A stretch of DNA of 64,000 nucleotides from Anisus vortex (GCA_949126835.1 OX421499.1:24711990-24775989), one strand, 5' to 3'; positions 35,101 through 47,764 are shown, numbered from the stretch's first letter. A program made the numbers and translations. The notes: generated by a model not told the origin, from the letters alone.

Positions 35101-38100
35101 TTTATCTGAGCAATGCAAAAGGTTGTCATTGGGTTGTATTTCTAAAGTAGAGTAAATTAGCCGCTGTAACCCCCCTTTTCAAAAAAGGAGATAAATTTGA
35201 CCCCGGAAATTACAGACCTGTTTCCCTAACAAGCATAACATGTAAAATACTTGAGCATATAATATATAGTAGTATAGTAAATCATCTAGACAAACTGTGT
35301 TTTAAAGTGTTTTCACTACTCGCTTTCTGAACTAATTCCACTGCACAACATCTGTGGAGTTCTAACCTCAGGCTTAAAAAAACCCCTGCCAGTTGATAGT
35401 AATGTACTGCCTGCAACTACATAGCTGTAGTGGTACAAACATGTCTTCAAAAGGTTAAAATCGGTTATTACAAAATACAGCTCAAGCTGCATGTCCCACA
35501 TGCACGCACCGACGTCTACAAATATTCTTTTTTCCCGTCAGCCATTAGCCTGTGGAACACCCTGGACCAGGCCTCCATCACTGACCCTACCGTGCCGGCT
35601 TTCAAATCGTCACTGAAGGGCTGGTCTAAAAAACTAAAGGGACACTCTGTCATCTGTATATAATTGTTGTTTGTGATGTTTTTTATTTTATGTTTAGTTA
35701 AATTGTGGACTCTGTCCTCGGTCCTAACGGAGTCTCCACAGTTTTGTGGAAAAGAAGAAGAAGAATAAGACAGCTGTGTATTAAAAAACTAAGCCAACAA
35801 CATAACAGTGCTGGAAATCACGAGACCATTCTTCTACTTCTACTACTCGCATACTTACGTTGAAATCTACTGGAGCTGCAGGAATTAACCCTTCTACTAC
35901 GTCGTAGCCAAAGCTTGAAGCATTGTCAGTTCGAAGTGGCCACAATTTTATCACCGTAGGCCCGGCGTAGGTGGTGCCCACTGGACATGGGCTTTTTACC
36001 GCTGCAAAACACAGAGTAATGATTACAGTATTATCCTTTTAAAAATAAAAATATTAGCATACCATTACATCAATCTCCATAAAGTTTAGTTGTTTTTTTA
36101 AAGAACATTATATACTTTACATGCTGTTAGAAAAGTTAAATAAAGATATGTTTGAACATTAGAGGTAAAAGTAGGCAAAATAAGATATTTAGGTTTAGGT
36201 GTTTGACTTAAATCCTTGCATTCCTTGTGGACCTTGAGAATGATCTAGCAGGCGTGTCAAACTAAAAAAGCACCATGGGCCGCATAAGATACTTTGAGTA
36301 TACCGGCGGGCCACACCAACAAATTCGAGAAACACTGTAATCTTATTGAATGATATTTAATTAATTTGCACCCCTACTACAACTGCTTTATTAAGCTAAC
36401 ACCCAACAAAGCCAAATATAACAATTGTAATCCAACATTTATGTAAGAACATTCAATCATTTTACACTTTAATCAGTGTTTTGTCCTGAGGTTTGATGCC
36501 TCCTTTTCATGACAATTTTTCTTATATCTGGCTGAAATGTATTTGCAGTTCCGACCTTCATCCGGGTTGACAAGTGTTCATTGGTCAGCCTTGTTCTCTG
36601 AGAAGTTTTTGTTAATTTCATGATGGAAAATAACTGTTCACACACATAGGTGGAACCGAACAATGCCATTATCCTAGTTGAAAACTTTCTGAAGTTTGTA
36701 AACTTTTCAGGAAGGTATGAATAGAAGCCAGGTATCCCGACTTCTAGATACTTTGCTTTGAGTGTAGAATCAGACTGCATTTCTAATAGCTCCAGCTGCA
36801 AGTTTTCTCTGCTTTGATAACATTAAAGTTGAATGGTGCCGAGAATATTGCAAGATGGTATTCAAAGATGAGAAATCACTAAATATTTCCTGGAACTCTT
36901 TTGACAATAATTCTATGTGACTCTCATATTTAGCAAAGGTAAGTACAGATTCAGCATTAGCCTGGTTTTTATAGTTCTTTGCAGTTAGGAAAATGAACCA
37001 AATTTTCACGTGACAACTGAATCTTCCATTAGCTTAGTTTTGTAATGAAACACTTGATGTCGTCGTACAACTGAGTGATGAGTTTGTTTTTGCTTTGTAG
37101 TTTCAAATAAAGATCACTTAAATGTGTAGTAATGTCCACAGCAAACGCTAGATCCTAGATCCAACTATCATCTTCTATTTCATCAGTGTTTTTACCTTTC
37201 ATCTCCAAAAATAAAGGGATAGGGAAGCTGTTTTCCTCACAAGTCCAAGGGAAGTGAACGCATATCTGGCTTTTCCTATTCTGGCCTTAAAATCCTAATC
37301 GAACCGCCAATGGTTGAGACAATACTGTCAAGATAGGTTAAATTAGTCCACTTCCTGGAGATTACTGTCACCGAGAGTAATTGGTTTCTGTTGCTTCTTT
37401 AACAGGGCTATGACTTCCGTATTGTCTATGTTGATGTGTAGACCAGTTTTAGCGACTTCTTGTGTTAGTTTGTTTGTCATCCTTTGCATATGTTGTTGTT
37501 TCTGGGCTAGCAGGCACAGATCGTCCGCAAAGTCTAGGCCTATATCTCCCAGGCATTGGATTCCAGTCTTATTGGCTTTGGTTGTTTCTCGCATGATCCA
37601 GTACACTTTAGGTGTTTAATTAGAGATAAGCTTAATTCGTTTGGTGTAGAAATCTTTAAATCGATTTATTAGTTAAAAAGTTATTCAAAATCACACAAGT
37701 AAAGGTAAGAGAAGTCATTTTGGAGAAAACAGTACCAATTTTTAATAATTTAGCATTGCAACATATAATTAATTATTAATTTTGTCCAAGATAAATAAAT
37801 ATTAGCAAATCGCCATGAAACTTAGCAAACATACTCATACTGATTCAACACAAAAGCTGTTAAAATTTTACTTGTTTTAAGTTGACTTTTAAATTACCGT
37901 TTCGTTGGGTAGCATCTGGTGTTAAGAACTTTCTTTAGGTTAAGGATGACAAATATTGAGTTCTGATATCTTGTGTATAATACAGTGTTTGACTGGATGG
38001 CCTATTCAAACTGTGGTAGCGTTTGTTTCTTGAGGATGTAGATTTTATAGAACACTTCGTTAAGTGATTAATTTTGAGTAAGATACAGTCTTGTATAACC

Positions 38101-41100
38101 AAGACCATCTTTACGTTCCTAAAAAAACATAAATATGTATGAAACAAAAAGGACAACAAATAAATAACTCCATTCTGTTCTTGTTACCAGGTGGAGGTTT
38201 GGGCCACCTGTTCTCTTTGAATATTTCTGTGATGTCCCGAGGGTCAGTGTAAGGTGGGATGATGCTAGTGAACATTGCCATGCAGCACAGTCTTCCTAGA
38301 TAAGCTATTTTCAGTGGATCAGATGAATACGACAAAGACAGCCTACCAGCTTCATTGAATGAACGTTCTTTAACATCAGCTGTGGAAGGCAAGAGTTCTC
38401 TTACCATTTTCTTTCAATAACAGGACGAATGCTTTTTATTGACATCTTGTGTGTGTGTATCTGTAGTGTTAGATTTGTAGATTTGTGTTATACAATACCG
38501 AATGATAAGTATTTGTTGGTTTGTTGTATTTTTTTTCTGACCAAATCACTGGCGTTATACAGTTACATTTTAAAAGGCCAACAGTATGTGGGTTTAACTA
38601 AATTTAATGAAAACTGAATGTATACATGTAGTGTAAATTGAATGTAAGAAAAAAAAAAGCTAAATTTAAGAGAAAACTGAATGTAAGAGAAATAAAATGT
38701 AAGGTAAGTGAAAGGAATAAAAGTATAGAGAAAATTAATGCTGAGATAACTATGTCTTACATTTGGTGTAGAAGAGGGAGGCGGGTGAGTTGAATCCTTT
38801 TGTGTAGCCATCAAACGATTTCAAAATGTACACTTATTTTATACAAGTTGATTTATGTATTTATTTTGTTGTGGTAAAAGTCAACAAATCATATATGCTT
38901 TTGTGTTTTGGAAATTCAACAGTAAAAAGCGGAAACTGAAATATTCACTCCAGTGTAGCCTAATGTTGGGCCCAATTAGCTATGTTGACATTTCAAAATC
39001 AGATTAACTACGTCTACACTCGCACTGTTAGAAAAACGGATCTAAAATAAAAATGAAATAAATACAAGAAAAATTAAAGAAAAATGGGGAAGTGTCGAAA
39101 ACCTAAGTATCTTTCGCTTGTTACAACTCCCGCCTTTTTCCACTTTTTAGTTCTATATGGTTATCACATAAATAAGCGAAAAAAAAATGAATTAAATTGT
39201 GGTTTAGCTCGTGGTGCGAAAATTATTTTCATGATGGTAAGCGCTAATCTAACACAGTTTGTTGATGGCTTTTTTCTAATACTTACTAGAATTCGTAATT
39301 TGAATATATAATCCCGTTTGAATGGTCACTAGGCCCTTAGCTTTCATTCTGCTGATCGCAACCACTGTCCAGCTCCACAGTTCAATTCTGTCACTGGACA
39401 CTCCGGCAGTTTCCGTGCCGTCGTCGTAACGGAACTTGACGAGCAGAAAACCATCGTGCAACTCCGCCGATATCGAGTGCACCGTATCTGTATAACAAAG
39501 GGCAAGACTGTGGTGGTTGCATAGAAAATAGTTCATTAATAGTCTTTGATTCACCAACATACAAACGCACAGCTACCTTCACTTTTTCCAGGGCTAAGGT
39601 CAAGTATACATCAGAGATGGGTAGACTCCGTAGAAAAAATACTCCAGACGCGGGGAAAAATAAACTTTGCTTTTGAAATGGATTCAAACCTAAGACTTTA
39701 GGAAAGGCTGCCGTTAGATCGCCATATCACTCAATCTATTCCATATCAGGTGCGAAGTCAGGATTTCATTCGAGAAGAAAAAAGGATGAGGGAGGGTGAC
39801 TAAACTTCCAATTGACAAACATTTACTTTGCTAATTCTCACGAATTTTGTACAGATATAAAAGACCTGTTAATGTTAAAAATTTTCTCCTAAATGTCAGC
39901 CTCTCAGCCTCCGCCCTTCCCCGCCCCTGATGGCTTCGCCCATGCTCCGTATCCGGAATATAAGGGCTTCGAATTTTGAAAAGAAAAGGGTTTATGTCAG
40001 TGCTTAAGTCCGGAAGTGACACAACAACCTTTGTTTCTCTTTAAATAAGCATTGACAACCCATGGTTATATAGATCAGTGCTGGACATTTCAGATCGAAA
40101 TGATGACATCATCTTCTTCCTCTTACCTTTCTGGAGTTTGTCAGCAACATACTCCAAAATGACGCCATCCTCGGCTTCCGGCCAAATCATGAAAACGAGG
40201 CCGAAGTCATCCCAGTCGCCCGTGTACGCTTTCGTTTTGATCGTCACTGCATCAGTGGGGGCGTTGTTAAAGAGAAAAACGTTGAATTCCAGTTCAGGAG
40301 GTCCCACCTATAGTACACACACAATGCAAATTGTTACATGTTATATTGTATCACACTACTGGCATGGGGGGGGGGGTATACAATGGTTTGATTATAAGTT
40401 TACCATTTAGGAAAACCGACAGCTTAACGTCGTTATCCATTTTTTTTGTCCCTTATCAACATTTAAGATATAATATTCAGCTTAGGACGCCAAAATCTTC
40501 TGTTAAGAAACATCGGTTGTAAACAGAAAAGAAATTTGCATAGGCCTACCATTTAGTTCTTCGAAGAGCTGTATTTTCTTAACATCGTTGATACGAATTT
40601 TAGAAAGAGTTACACCAATTAAGCTTATAAGGGTCAGGAATCGGCAACCTTTAGATCATAGGTTCTCAACGGGGGGAGGGGGGTGAGAAGCTTTAGGGGG
40701 GCGCTGACATTCCCGGGGGCGATTGGGGGGCGGTGAAGGGCAAGTGGGCGGTAAAAACGTACCTGATATAATTTGAACACCTCAGCTATTTAAACCGATT
40801 AGTTTTTGGATGAAATATGGTGTAAACGCAAGTGCTGCTAAATATCTGATATCCCCCAACAGTAGGCATATTTATTATTAAACTAATAAGAAATAGGAAT
40901 CGCAATTACTTTTCGATGTAGTAGTGGTCAGTATTTGGCAAATATGGTGTGCGGCCGGATGGTCCTATGGTTGGTTCACCGGACTGTCGCCTTAAAAACT
41001 GCTAATATTAATATTTATATCTCAGTTTTACCGAGATGCCTTTTAATCCGGTTGAACTTTTTGATGCTCACATCGAAACTACGAATAAGCGGTATAGATA

Positions 41101-42623
41101 CGTAGTAGTCATACAAACTAAGTAGTTATTGTAATGCTTGAAAACTTACATATAAATTCATTAGTCATATAATATTTATTTAATTTTCAAATACTTTTTA
41201 CAGTGTGATCATTGCAAAGTTATAAATGTAAGCCATTTATTTTCTTTATATAAGAAAACAAATATAGAAATATTAGCTCAAATGTAACGGGTTAACTATC
41301 TCCCTTTAATTAACAAATGTTTCCACATTTGATTCAATAGTGATGCCGAACAAGTTCTGTTTTGTAATATAACGAACATTACTGATTATTATTATTTCTT
41401 TATACGCATTCAACGTTATGGTATTCATAACAATATTTAATTATTAAAGGATTAAAATAATATACGTTAAACCAGCGGTTCCCAAACTGGGGGGCGCGAC
41501 CCCCTTGGGGGTCGAATGACCATTTCAAGGGGGTCGCCAAAGACCTTCGGAAAACGTATGTATTCGATGGTCTTAGGAGCCGAAATATAGTTCATCTATC
41601 CTTCTCCAACCGAGTCCACCGACATGCAGATACATCCGCATACAACGTGTAGACTACTTGGCGTAATGACATCAATACAGGTGTATGTGACAAGGTCGGC
41701 ACCATAATGCACGTATGCGGACCAGTAATACGTGTGTAGAGAGTTGTGTTTAAAAGCCTCTTCTCTGTTAAAAGCAGTCATTGTGTTAAAAGCAGTAGTA
41801 TTTGCGATAAACGCCTGACACTTAATGAATATTTCGGATTTTAATTTAGATTCTGTTCGGTCTGGATTTCAACAGAATTAGTGACCAAAAGTAATCGGAG
41901 CTCACTGTATGATATATTGGCAAATATTACATTTAAGCAGACAAAATGATTACGGTGATAAATTCTGTAAAATAACACGTTCACATGCTAGCAGCCGAAA
42001 TTTCATCATCATGGTACTTTTCAAATCTACCTGACACCACATATCTATGTACTTGCCAGAAGCCCATTCGCATTCAAAGATGTTCCTGTGAAAGCACAAA
42101 GGAGTTCATTGAGCGTATTAACAACGATGCAAAGAGAACTGATTTCTCTATAATGCCAGGTACAAAATTCTGGATCAAATGATTGCAGTCATAAACTATT
42201 TTGGCTGAGATTGTGTTGCGCCATTTTCTTCCATTTGCAACAAAATATCTTAGTAAACATGCTTTTCCACCTTGGTGGTTATCAAGTCTAAACACAGTAG
42301 ACTTATTGTTGGAGACGCTCTGCTTGCAAAGACTGTCCCGAGAATGTCTGAACCGATAAGAAATACGCAATGTCAACCATCACAATAGCTGACGTTCGTG
42401 TTGTAATTAGATATATAGGCATAAGCCTATACCGGTATCTTACAATGTTTAATTACATGTTTTTTATGTTTTCTTTTTTGTTATGATTAATCGCTATGCT
42501 TTAATTAGGTTCATTTTATGACAATAAAAATACATCCTGCACATTAGATATTTACATTACAATTCATAACAGTAACAAAGTAGGGACGAAATTATTTATT
42601 ATTATTAATTTTTTTTTTTAATT

Positions 42624-42654
<31 letters not shown>

Positions 42655-44844
42655 GTCGCAAAAGCATGAAAAACTGTATAAAGGGGTCGCGGCCTAAAAA
42701 TGTTTGGGAACCACTGCGTTAAACAGTTGTAAATAAACATTTCCTGCATAGCCTAATTGTTTTGTCCATTTAAGGAGTTTATATGTTAAACATTAATAAT
42801 TACAGAAATTACATGATATAGTGCTATTAAATAAGTCGATTATATTTCTAAATTAATAATACAAATAAATTTGTTTTAGAATAAATTATATTTATGTTTA
42901 ATTAAAATTAAGTTGGGGGGGGGGGGGCGGTGAGAGAAAATAAATTGTAAAAGGGGGCGGCGTGCCGAAAAAGGTTGAGAACCTATGCTTTAGATCATAT
43001 ATTCTCAACCTTTTTCGGCTCACCGCCCCCTTTTAAAAAATTTTTCCGCACACCGCCCCCCCGCCAAATTTCTTTTAGCGCCCACTCCCCCACCTTTCCG
43101 CGCCCATCTGGACTACAGTTTCCGCACATTTTTTTTAGGGGAACTAGACTTTTTGTGTGATTAATTATCTTTAAAAAAACTGAAAAGGAAACATATTGTA
43201 AGAATTAATAGATCAAAAAATTGCCTTAACAAAAGGTTTAAATAAATCAATATTAATGTGAATCGTTTGCCTGGTGTGTTGAAAGCAATTTGTCTATTTT
43301 TGTTTCAATTTTGGTTGCAAAAGCCTTAGGCCTAATAATCAGTAAAATTTATTATATTTCAAAACAGAACTTGTTTCGGCATCACTATTGAATCAAATGT
43401 GGAAACATTTTTTAGTTAAAGAGAGATAATTAGCCCGTTTTATTTGAGCTAATATTTCTGTTTTTTTTTTCTTTTATAAAAAATCAATGGCTTACAATTT
43501 ATAACTTTGAAATGATCAAACTGTAAAAAGTATTTTAAAATTATATAAATATTATATTATTATGACTAAAGAATGTATAAGTATATTTTCAAGCACTACA
43601 ATAACTACCCAGTTTGTATGATTACTGCTTATCTATACCGCTTGACAATAGCAGTACACTATTTCGAATAATTTAAAACACAGTTAAGACATCTCGGTTA
43701 AACTGACATCAAACTATCATTATTATTAGCAGATGTTAGGGCGACAGTGATCGGTCAACGGGGTTGACAGTCCGGTGAACCAACCACAGGACCAGCCGGC
43801 CGCACACCATACTTGCCAAATACTATCGACTACTTCATCGAAAAGTCATTGCGATTCCTCTTTCTTATTAATATATTAATATGTAGGCATACTGTTAGGG
43901 GGACATCAGATATTTAGCAGCACTTTCGTTTACATCACATTTCATCCAAAAACTAATAGATTCAAAAAGCTGAGGTGTTAAAATATATCAGGTACGTTTG
44001 TATCGCCCACTTGGCCTTCACCGCCCCCCAATCGCCCCCGGGAATGTCATCGCCCCCCTAAAGCTTCTCACCGCCCCCCGGGGGGCGATATCGCCCCCGT
44101 TGAGAACCTATGCTTTAGATAATAGTTTGCCAAAGTAGGATTTCTAATTCATTTAGCGTGTCGAAACCCCAAAATGCACCCTGCTCCTTTTTTTTTGTAC
44201 AAGAGACTTGCATTGTATTTTAGGGGTCTTTCACGTGCCACTGAAAAAAAGACCTGCGAGTCCACTGCCAAAGCCTCGCAGGCGTTGAGTAGGTTGAAAC
44301 CTGGATTATACGTTTTTAAAGAATGAAACTAGTAATATACTTTAAGAAAAATTAATTGTATTTGGGACATCACAAGCAGTCTTACGTCCAACAGCGGACA
44401 AGAGCCTTTCTTTGGCCTTTCAGCGTCTAACTGGTAGCGGAGCTCCACGGCCATAGTTTTATTGCACAGTGGCCAAATGTAGGTAAGGGATGATATGTCC
44501 AAGTCAACACCGAACGCATTATCTGTTTTTATAAGTTTATATATATATATAGAGAGAGAGAGAGGAATAGTTTGCTATAAATTCTAACAATGGTTAATCA
44601 AAACAAATGGTGGTATTCGCTTATTCACAACAATGAATGTGTTTCTATACATGGATGAAATGGCAGGCGTGTGATTGGTTTCTTTCTTTTTATTTTTACT
44701 CCCTTTATTTTAAGTTGCATTTTCTGTCTGTCTGATTGCAATCATGCGTCGTGGGAGCGTCGTGTGAGCAAGAATAGTTAAAAATTATTTTTGTTGATGT
44801 TATTTTTTTTTGCTGTTGTAAAGTCAGGAACAAATTAGGTCATT

Positions 44845-44915
<71 letters not shown>

Positions 44916-45732
44916 AACAACCTATGAATTACTAATAGACTATTTTTTTCAGAGCAATGCCATTTTTCTTTGGCAGTAGCACAAGAAGAGAAAAAAAAAT
45001 ACATTTCTAAAAAAATAGGTGACTGAAGCATAGGCCTACAATTTTTATATATACCTCTCTCTCTATATATTGTATTTAATCATTCTATAGACTGATATTT
45101 AAAGTTAATAAATATAAACTGGCTACACAGTGTGGTGGAAAAAACCAAAGGTGTAGGGAAAATAAACAAGCTGGTTGGAGACCGTTATTGACAGCATGTG
45201 TGGATAGCAGTTTTTTATTTCTCAAGGGACCAGAAGAAGAAATTATGATGGTATTTTTAGATTATTTTTTTAAAACTACATCAGCAGTCCCATGACCAAA
45301 AGCATGGAGCAATGAAAACGACCAAACATCATGAAAGGGGGAGGGGTATAAAGAGCCGCACATTGTAGCTACAAACATATTTTAATTGAATTTATATGGT
45401 TCAATTATCTACAGTAATATATATTTAAGTATTATACAAAGAATACTGATATGAAAATATAATTAAAAGAAAGAAAAAAGAAATAGTATTTTAAAAGTTG
45501 TTAAAAAAAAGAGCCATTAATTTTTTTTAAATTCTTTAACGCTAAGGCACGTAACCCAACAAAGAGCCCCATCAGCCCACCCCTGAAATACAATATTTAA
45601 TAAGCACTACTACTACATGTATAAGCTAGTGTATGTCTACAGACATCAATGAAACACTTATATAGAATTAGTAATTTACTTACCGAGATATTGGATCAAA
45701 AGTAATGTACTAAACACTGCAAATACGTCCAT
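29134..45732 (-). CDS. Secreted protein: two LamG-like modules plus PAN/apple domain
   Basis: Ten exons join in frame: 45732-45684, 44522-44386, 40307-40127, 39487-39287, 38379-38188, 36001-35859, 34313-34049, 32892-32743, 31696-31517 and 29411-29134, giving 591 residues. Residues 1-16 (MDVFAVFSTLLLIQYL) are a signal peptide core. Residues about 17-253 and 254-499 are two laminin-G/concanavalin-like modules, each encoded by four exons with identical phases (1-0, 0-1, 1-1, 1-1). Paired motifs include YIWPL/KLWPL, GVILEY/GVMWEY and WSWTVVAI/WSLIYVAY. Residues about 500-591 form a cysteine-bearing PAN/apple-like domain (ISCDE, DCTSRCKQL, YCRSLTY, ECYLY) ending at a stop after YYVLTQT. There is no transmembrane segment, so the product is likely extracellular. 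The ligand is unknown; such architectures bind carbohydrate or protein. The donor after exon 34049 (GTATTT) is weak but phase-correct. Confidence 0.85.
30290..30560 (-). pseudogene. LINE ORF2 C-terminal fragment
   Basis: The minus-strand frame reads MVYKSLHGQSPQNMRS and continues with a VELHTS..GLRSN-like string. This corresponds to the post-RT C-terminal region of L2/CR1-type elements (typical LTYKALHG...LRSS). It is truncated at both ends and lies in the last intron of the LamG/PAN gene. Confidence 0.55.
32012..32106 (-). mobile_element. Partial SINE copy
   Basis: Complement of the SINE body: CAATGCCCAG, then TACCCATCAGAGCTG and a CCCTCCTGG block, as in the 46,001 copy. The tRNA-like head is missing. 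Confidence 0.6.
32136..32579. repeat. 21-bp minisatellite, about 20 units
   Basis: The unit CCTAAACCTTCAGAATGGTA plus G is repeated through the intron between exons 32892 and 31696. Several units carry an extra 5 bp (TAGCCTAGCC). It does not reach either splice site. Confidence 0.95.
33412..33660 (+). mobile_element. tRNA-derived SINE, most complete copy
   Basis: The head GGGCACGGTACCTGAGCGG contains an A-box-like segment, and GGTTCGAATCCTGG is a good B box, together a pol III internal promoter. The body holds GGGGTAAAGTAATGGCGG and CATCCCCTAGTATGCC. The 3' limit is uncertain. It lies in an intron of the LamG/PAN gene and is the reference copy for this window. Confidence 0.8.
34880..35140 (-). 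mobile_element. LINE 3' fragment
   Basis: Reverse orientation of the family at 8,440 and 52,350: complement reads CATAAGGACTTG, TTATGCGAGAACAAATGC and GGAATGGGTTGCC. On the minus strand the frame approximates [13 protein letters not shown]. Confidence 0.65.
35178..35300 (+). pseudogene. Reverse transcriptase fragment (RT domain 1-2)
   Basis: The open frame FKKGDKFDPGNYRPVSLTS, then a CKILEHIIYSSIVNHLD-like string, is the conserved N-terminal RT block of Jockey/I/RTE-type LINEs. The catalytic part is missing; the sequence passes into another LINE fragment on the right. Confidence 0.8.
35320..35765 (+). pseudogene. LINE ORF2 C-terminus and 3' tail
   Basis: The frame contains HARTDVYKYSFFPSAISLWN, the typical end of LINE ORF2, then PAFKSSLKGW and a stop. 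The 3' UTR has GGAGTCTCCACAG and an AAGAAGAAGAAG tail. A second 3' tail of this family is at 13,915. Confidence 0.75.
36249..37020 (-). pseudogene. Broken hAT transposase C-terminus
   Basis: The minus-strand frame ends with FGSTYVCEQLFSIMKLTKTS and a RLTNEHLS string, the hAT dimerisation region as in GTF2IRD2/ZBED-type transposases. An upstream frame (37009 to 36770) reads LSKEFQEIFSDFSSLNTILQ, out of frame with the first. A TIR-like CAGGCGTGTCAAACT stands at 36,249; no matching right end was found. Lies between exons 38188 and 36001 of the LamG/PAN gene. Confidence 0.8.
37343..37606 (-). pseudogene. Reverse transcriptase fragment with FADD motif
   Basis: The frame includes GLDFADDLCLLAQKQQHMQR, the RT catalytic region (F/Y-A-D-D), then TGLHINIDNTEVI. 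This is the pattern of LINE ORF2 elements common in molluscs. No start and no flanking RT domains. Confidence 0.8.
40657..42987. mobile_element. hAT MITE copy 1, split by a nested hAT
   Basis: Termini CATAGGTTCTCAAC and its complement at 42974-42987. Flanked by CTTTAGAT at 40649-40656 and 42988-42995, an exact 8-bp duplication. Without the nested insertion the element is about 1.08 kb. G- and C-rich subterminal tracts (GCGCTGACATTCCCGGGGGC) give the inverted copy at 42,996 its matching ends. No transposase frame. Confidence 0.9.
41473..42716. mobile_element. Nested hAT element, 1.24 kb
   Basis: Ends CAGCGGTTCCCAAAC and GTTTGGGAACCACTG. Exact 8-bp duplication CGTTAAAC at 41465-41472 and 42717-42724. 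Short frames occur inside (41985-42182 plus, 42074-42376 minus) but neither holds a recognised complete domain. A T-run and 22-bp G-run lie near 42,610-42,655. It inserted after copy 1, which it interrupts. Confidence 0.92.
42996..44112. mobile_element. hAT MITE copy 2, inverted relative to copy 1
   Basis: Starts CATATATTCTCAACC and ends GTTGAGAACCTATG. The same CTTTAGAT stands on both sides (42988-42995, shared with copy 1, and 44113-44120). Its sequence is the reverse complement of copy 1 through most of its length, for example GGTTGACAGTCCGGTGAACC against the region near 40,975. Confidence 0.9.
44847..44912. repeat. (CA)n microsatellite
   Basis: About 33 uninterrupted CA units in the first intron region of the LamG/PAN gene. 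The cysteine-valine frame on the minus strand is an artefact. Confidence 0.97.
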
Positions 45733-46000
45733 GCCTTTTGAAATTTCTAATAAAATACATTAAATGCAAAATCAAAGAACAACACGTCAAGTGGAACATA
45801 AATGTTATTTTTACTCATTCGGTGACTAACTGGACGGCCAAGACTAAATTAACCGACAATTTATGGGCCAACTATAAATTGTTAAAAACTTTGGGTGCAT
45901 AAAAATAAAATAAGAATACGAGGAGAGGAATGGGGATGTTGTTGTGGGGTCACTATAGTGAAATGGTACATTATAACACTGTATCCCTTTCAATATTTGC

Positions 46001-46191
46001 ATACTAGGGGATTGTGTGGCCAGCACAATGCCCAGCCGCCTTCACTTTACCCCAAATAATGTCGGGTACCCATCAGAGCTGGGTAGACTCAGGGACACAC
46101 TCCAGAAACGGGAACAAATCCTAGCCTTCACCAGGATTCGAGCCCAGGACCTTCGGTATGCCGAACGCGCTGCCACTTGGCCACCGTGCCC
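46001..46191 (-). mobile_element. SINE copy
   Basis: Complement of the 33,412 SINE from head (GGGCACGGTGGCCAAGTGG on the minus strand) to CATCCCCTAGTATG. The B box complement GGATTCGAGCCC is at about 46,133. Confidence 0.8.
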
Positions 46192-46841
46192 ATATAGCAA
46201 ACAATGTTAATATGTAATCACACACAAACAAAAAACTTTAAGAAACGAACAGCTGTTGCCGTTTTTTTTTAACAGAAATAAATGAAACATACTAACGAAT
46301 AACTTTAGCAGGAGTGAATATTTAACCACTAGATTCAACTAGTATAAGACATATGTTTTCTCTTATTGACAATGAAGAATGAAATAGTCCGTCTTTTTCT
46401 GAATGCAATAAAGTTAATGGTAATTACATAATCTTCTAGTAAATGAGACAATACGGTGAAAGTAGAAAGGAGCTTTATCAAACGTTGTAGAAAATACTTG
46501 ATCGATACATTAATCCATTAAATCTATGATTTCATTTCCTTTGCCGTTCTATATTTATGCTTTGATAAAAAGGTTTGGTTTTCCCAGCGTGCATTTTAAC
46601 AATGGCTACAGGAAAATTGAATTGGATACCTCATGGAGAAAATTGTTATCTTCAATTTAATTAAGAATTTGTACAAAAAGCTTGTTTAAAAATAAACTAT
46701 TTTGAACAGTTACATAAAGAAAATATATTATTGAGGCGTTTCCTTGCCTCCATCCCATTTAATAGAATCTAATATATATAAAAGTAAAAACGACAAAGTA
46801 ATCCTGCCGGACAAGGCATACTTTACATATTCATATTGCTG

Positions 46842-46976
46842 TCATTACTTTACCCCATCAGAGCTCGGTAGATTCAGGAACACCACTGGACCCGAGAACA
46901 GATCCTAATTTTCACCAGGATTCGAACCCAGGACCTTCGGTACGCCAGCCGAACACGCGCTCGTCCTCCGAGACCC
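46842..46976 (-). mobile_element. Partial SINE copy
   Basis: Complement of the SINE body and head: CACCAGGATTCGAACCCAGG is the B-box region. The tail half seen in the 46,001 copy is deleted. Confidence 0.7.
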
Positions 46977-47764
46977 ATATTTATAGCTTATAATAGAAAA
47001 ACACAAACTTTTTGGGGTATTTTTTTTTCTGATACAGCAGCAGGAAGTAATCTATAAATTGTTGCTTAAAACTACATTGGCACACTATTATTAAAAGGGT
47101 GCCGATCCCTATACTGTACTACAATTATAAAAAATGAAATCCTTTTAGAATATGGCTATACAAATATAAATACTGTAGTAAATAATAATAATAAACTTAA
47201 CTACATTGCATTTACATAAAGTAAATCCTTTAAAGTACATTTGTATAAACTAAATACAGTGCAGTACTTATAATATATAAAGTACAAGTATATAAGTAGA
47301 CCTGTAACACTGGAAACATTTAGTCTAAGGTAAAAAAAGGCTGCACTAAAAGTATTAAACAATCTATGTGTATCCTTGGTGTTTAAATTTGTGCCAGTTA
47401 ATGGACCTGCAAACACAGCGCCCATTTATACATTAGTAATTAGTATAAAGATATTTAAAAAAAACTCATACAATCAAGAGAAGTTAATTTGATTTTTGTC
47501 GCACACGCATAACATTAAGAAGAGAGACTAAAGATAACCATGTCTCAATCGTAAGAGACAATCAATAAAGGCCAGCAATTTATACTTTCAAGACGTTCTT
47601 ATATAAAGCCGAGATGGTCACTGATTTCTGCGTTCGGAGATGATTATTAGACTTAGAAAATTGTTATTTTATTGCACTATCTATAATGCTTAAAAATATC
47701 TTTATTAGTCCAGTTTATAAGAATGAAAGTATTTTTTTCAAAATATGTATGTTCATATGGTTAG

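Noticed and set aside
44843..45031. Cys-Val repeat reading frame
   Set aside because: Translation of the (CA)n microsatellite.
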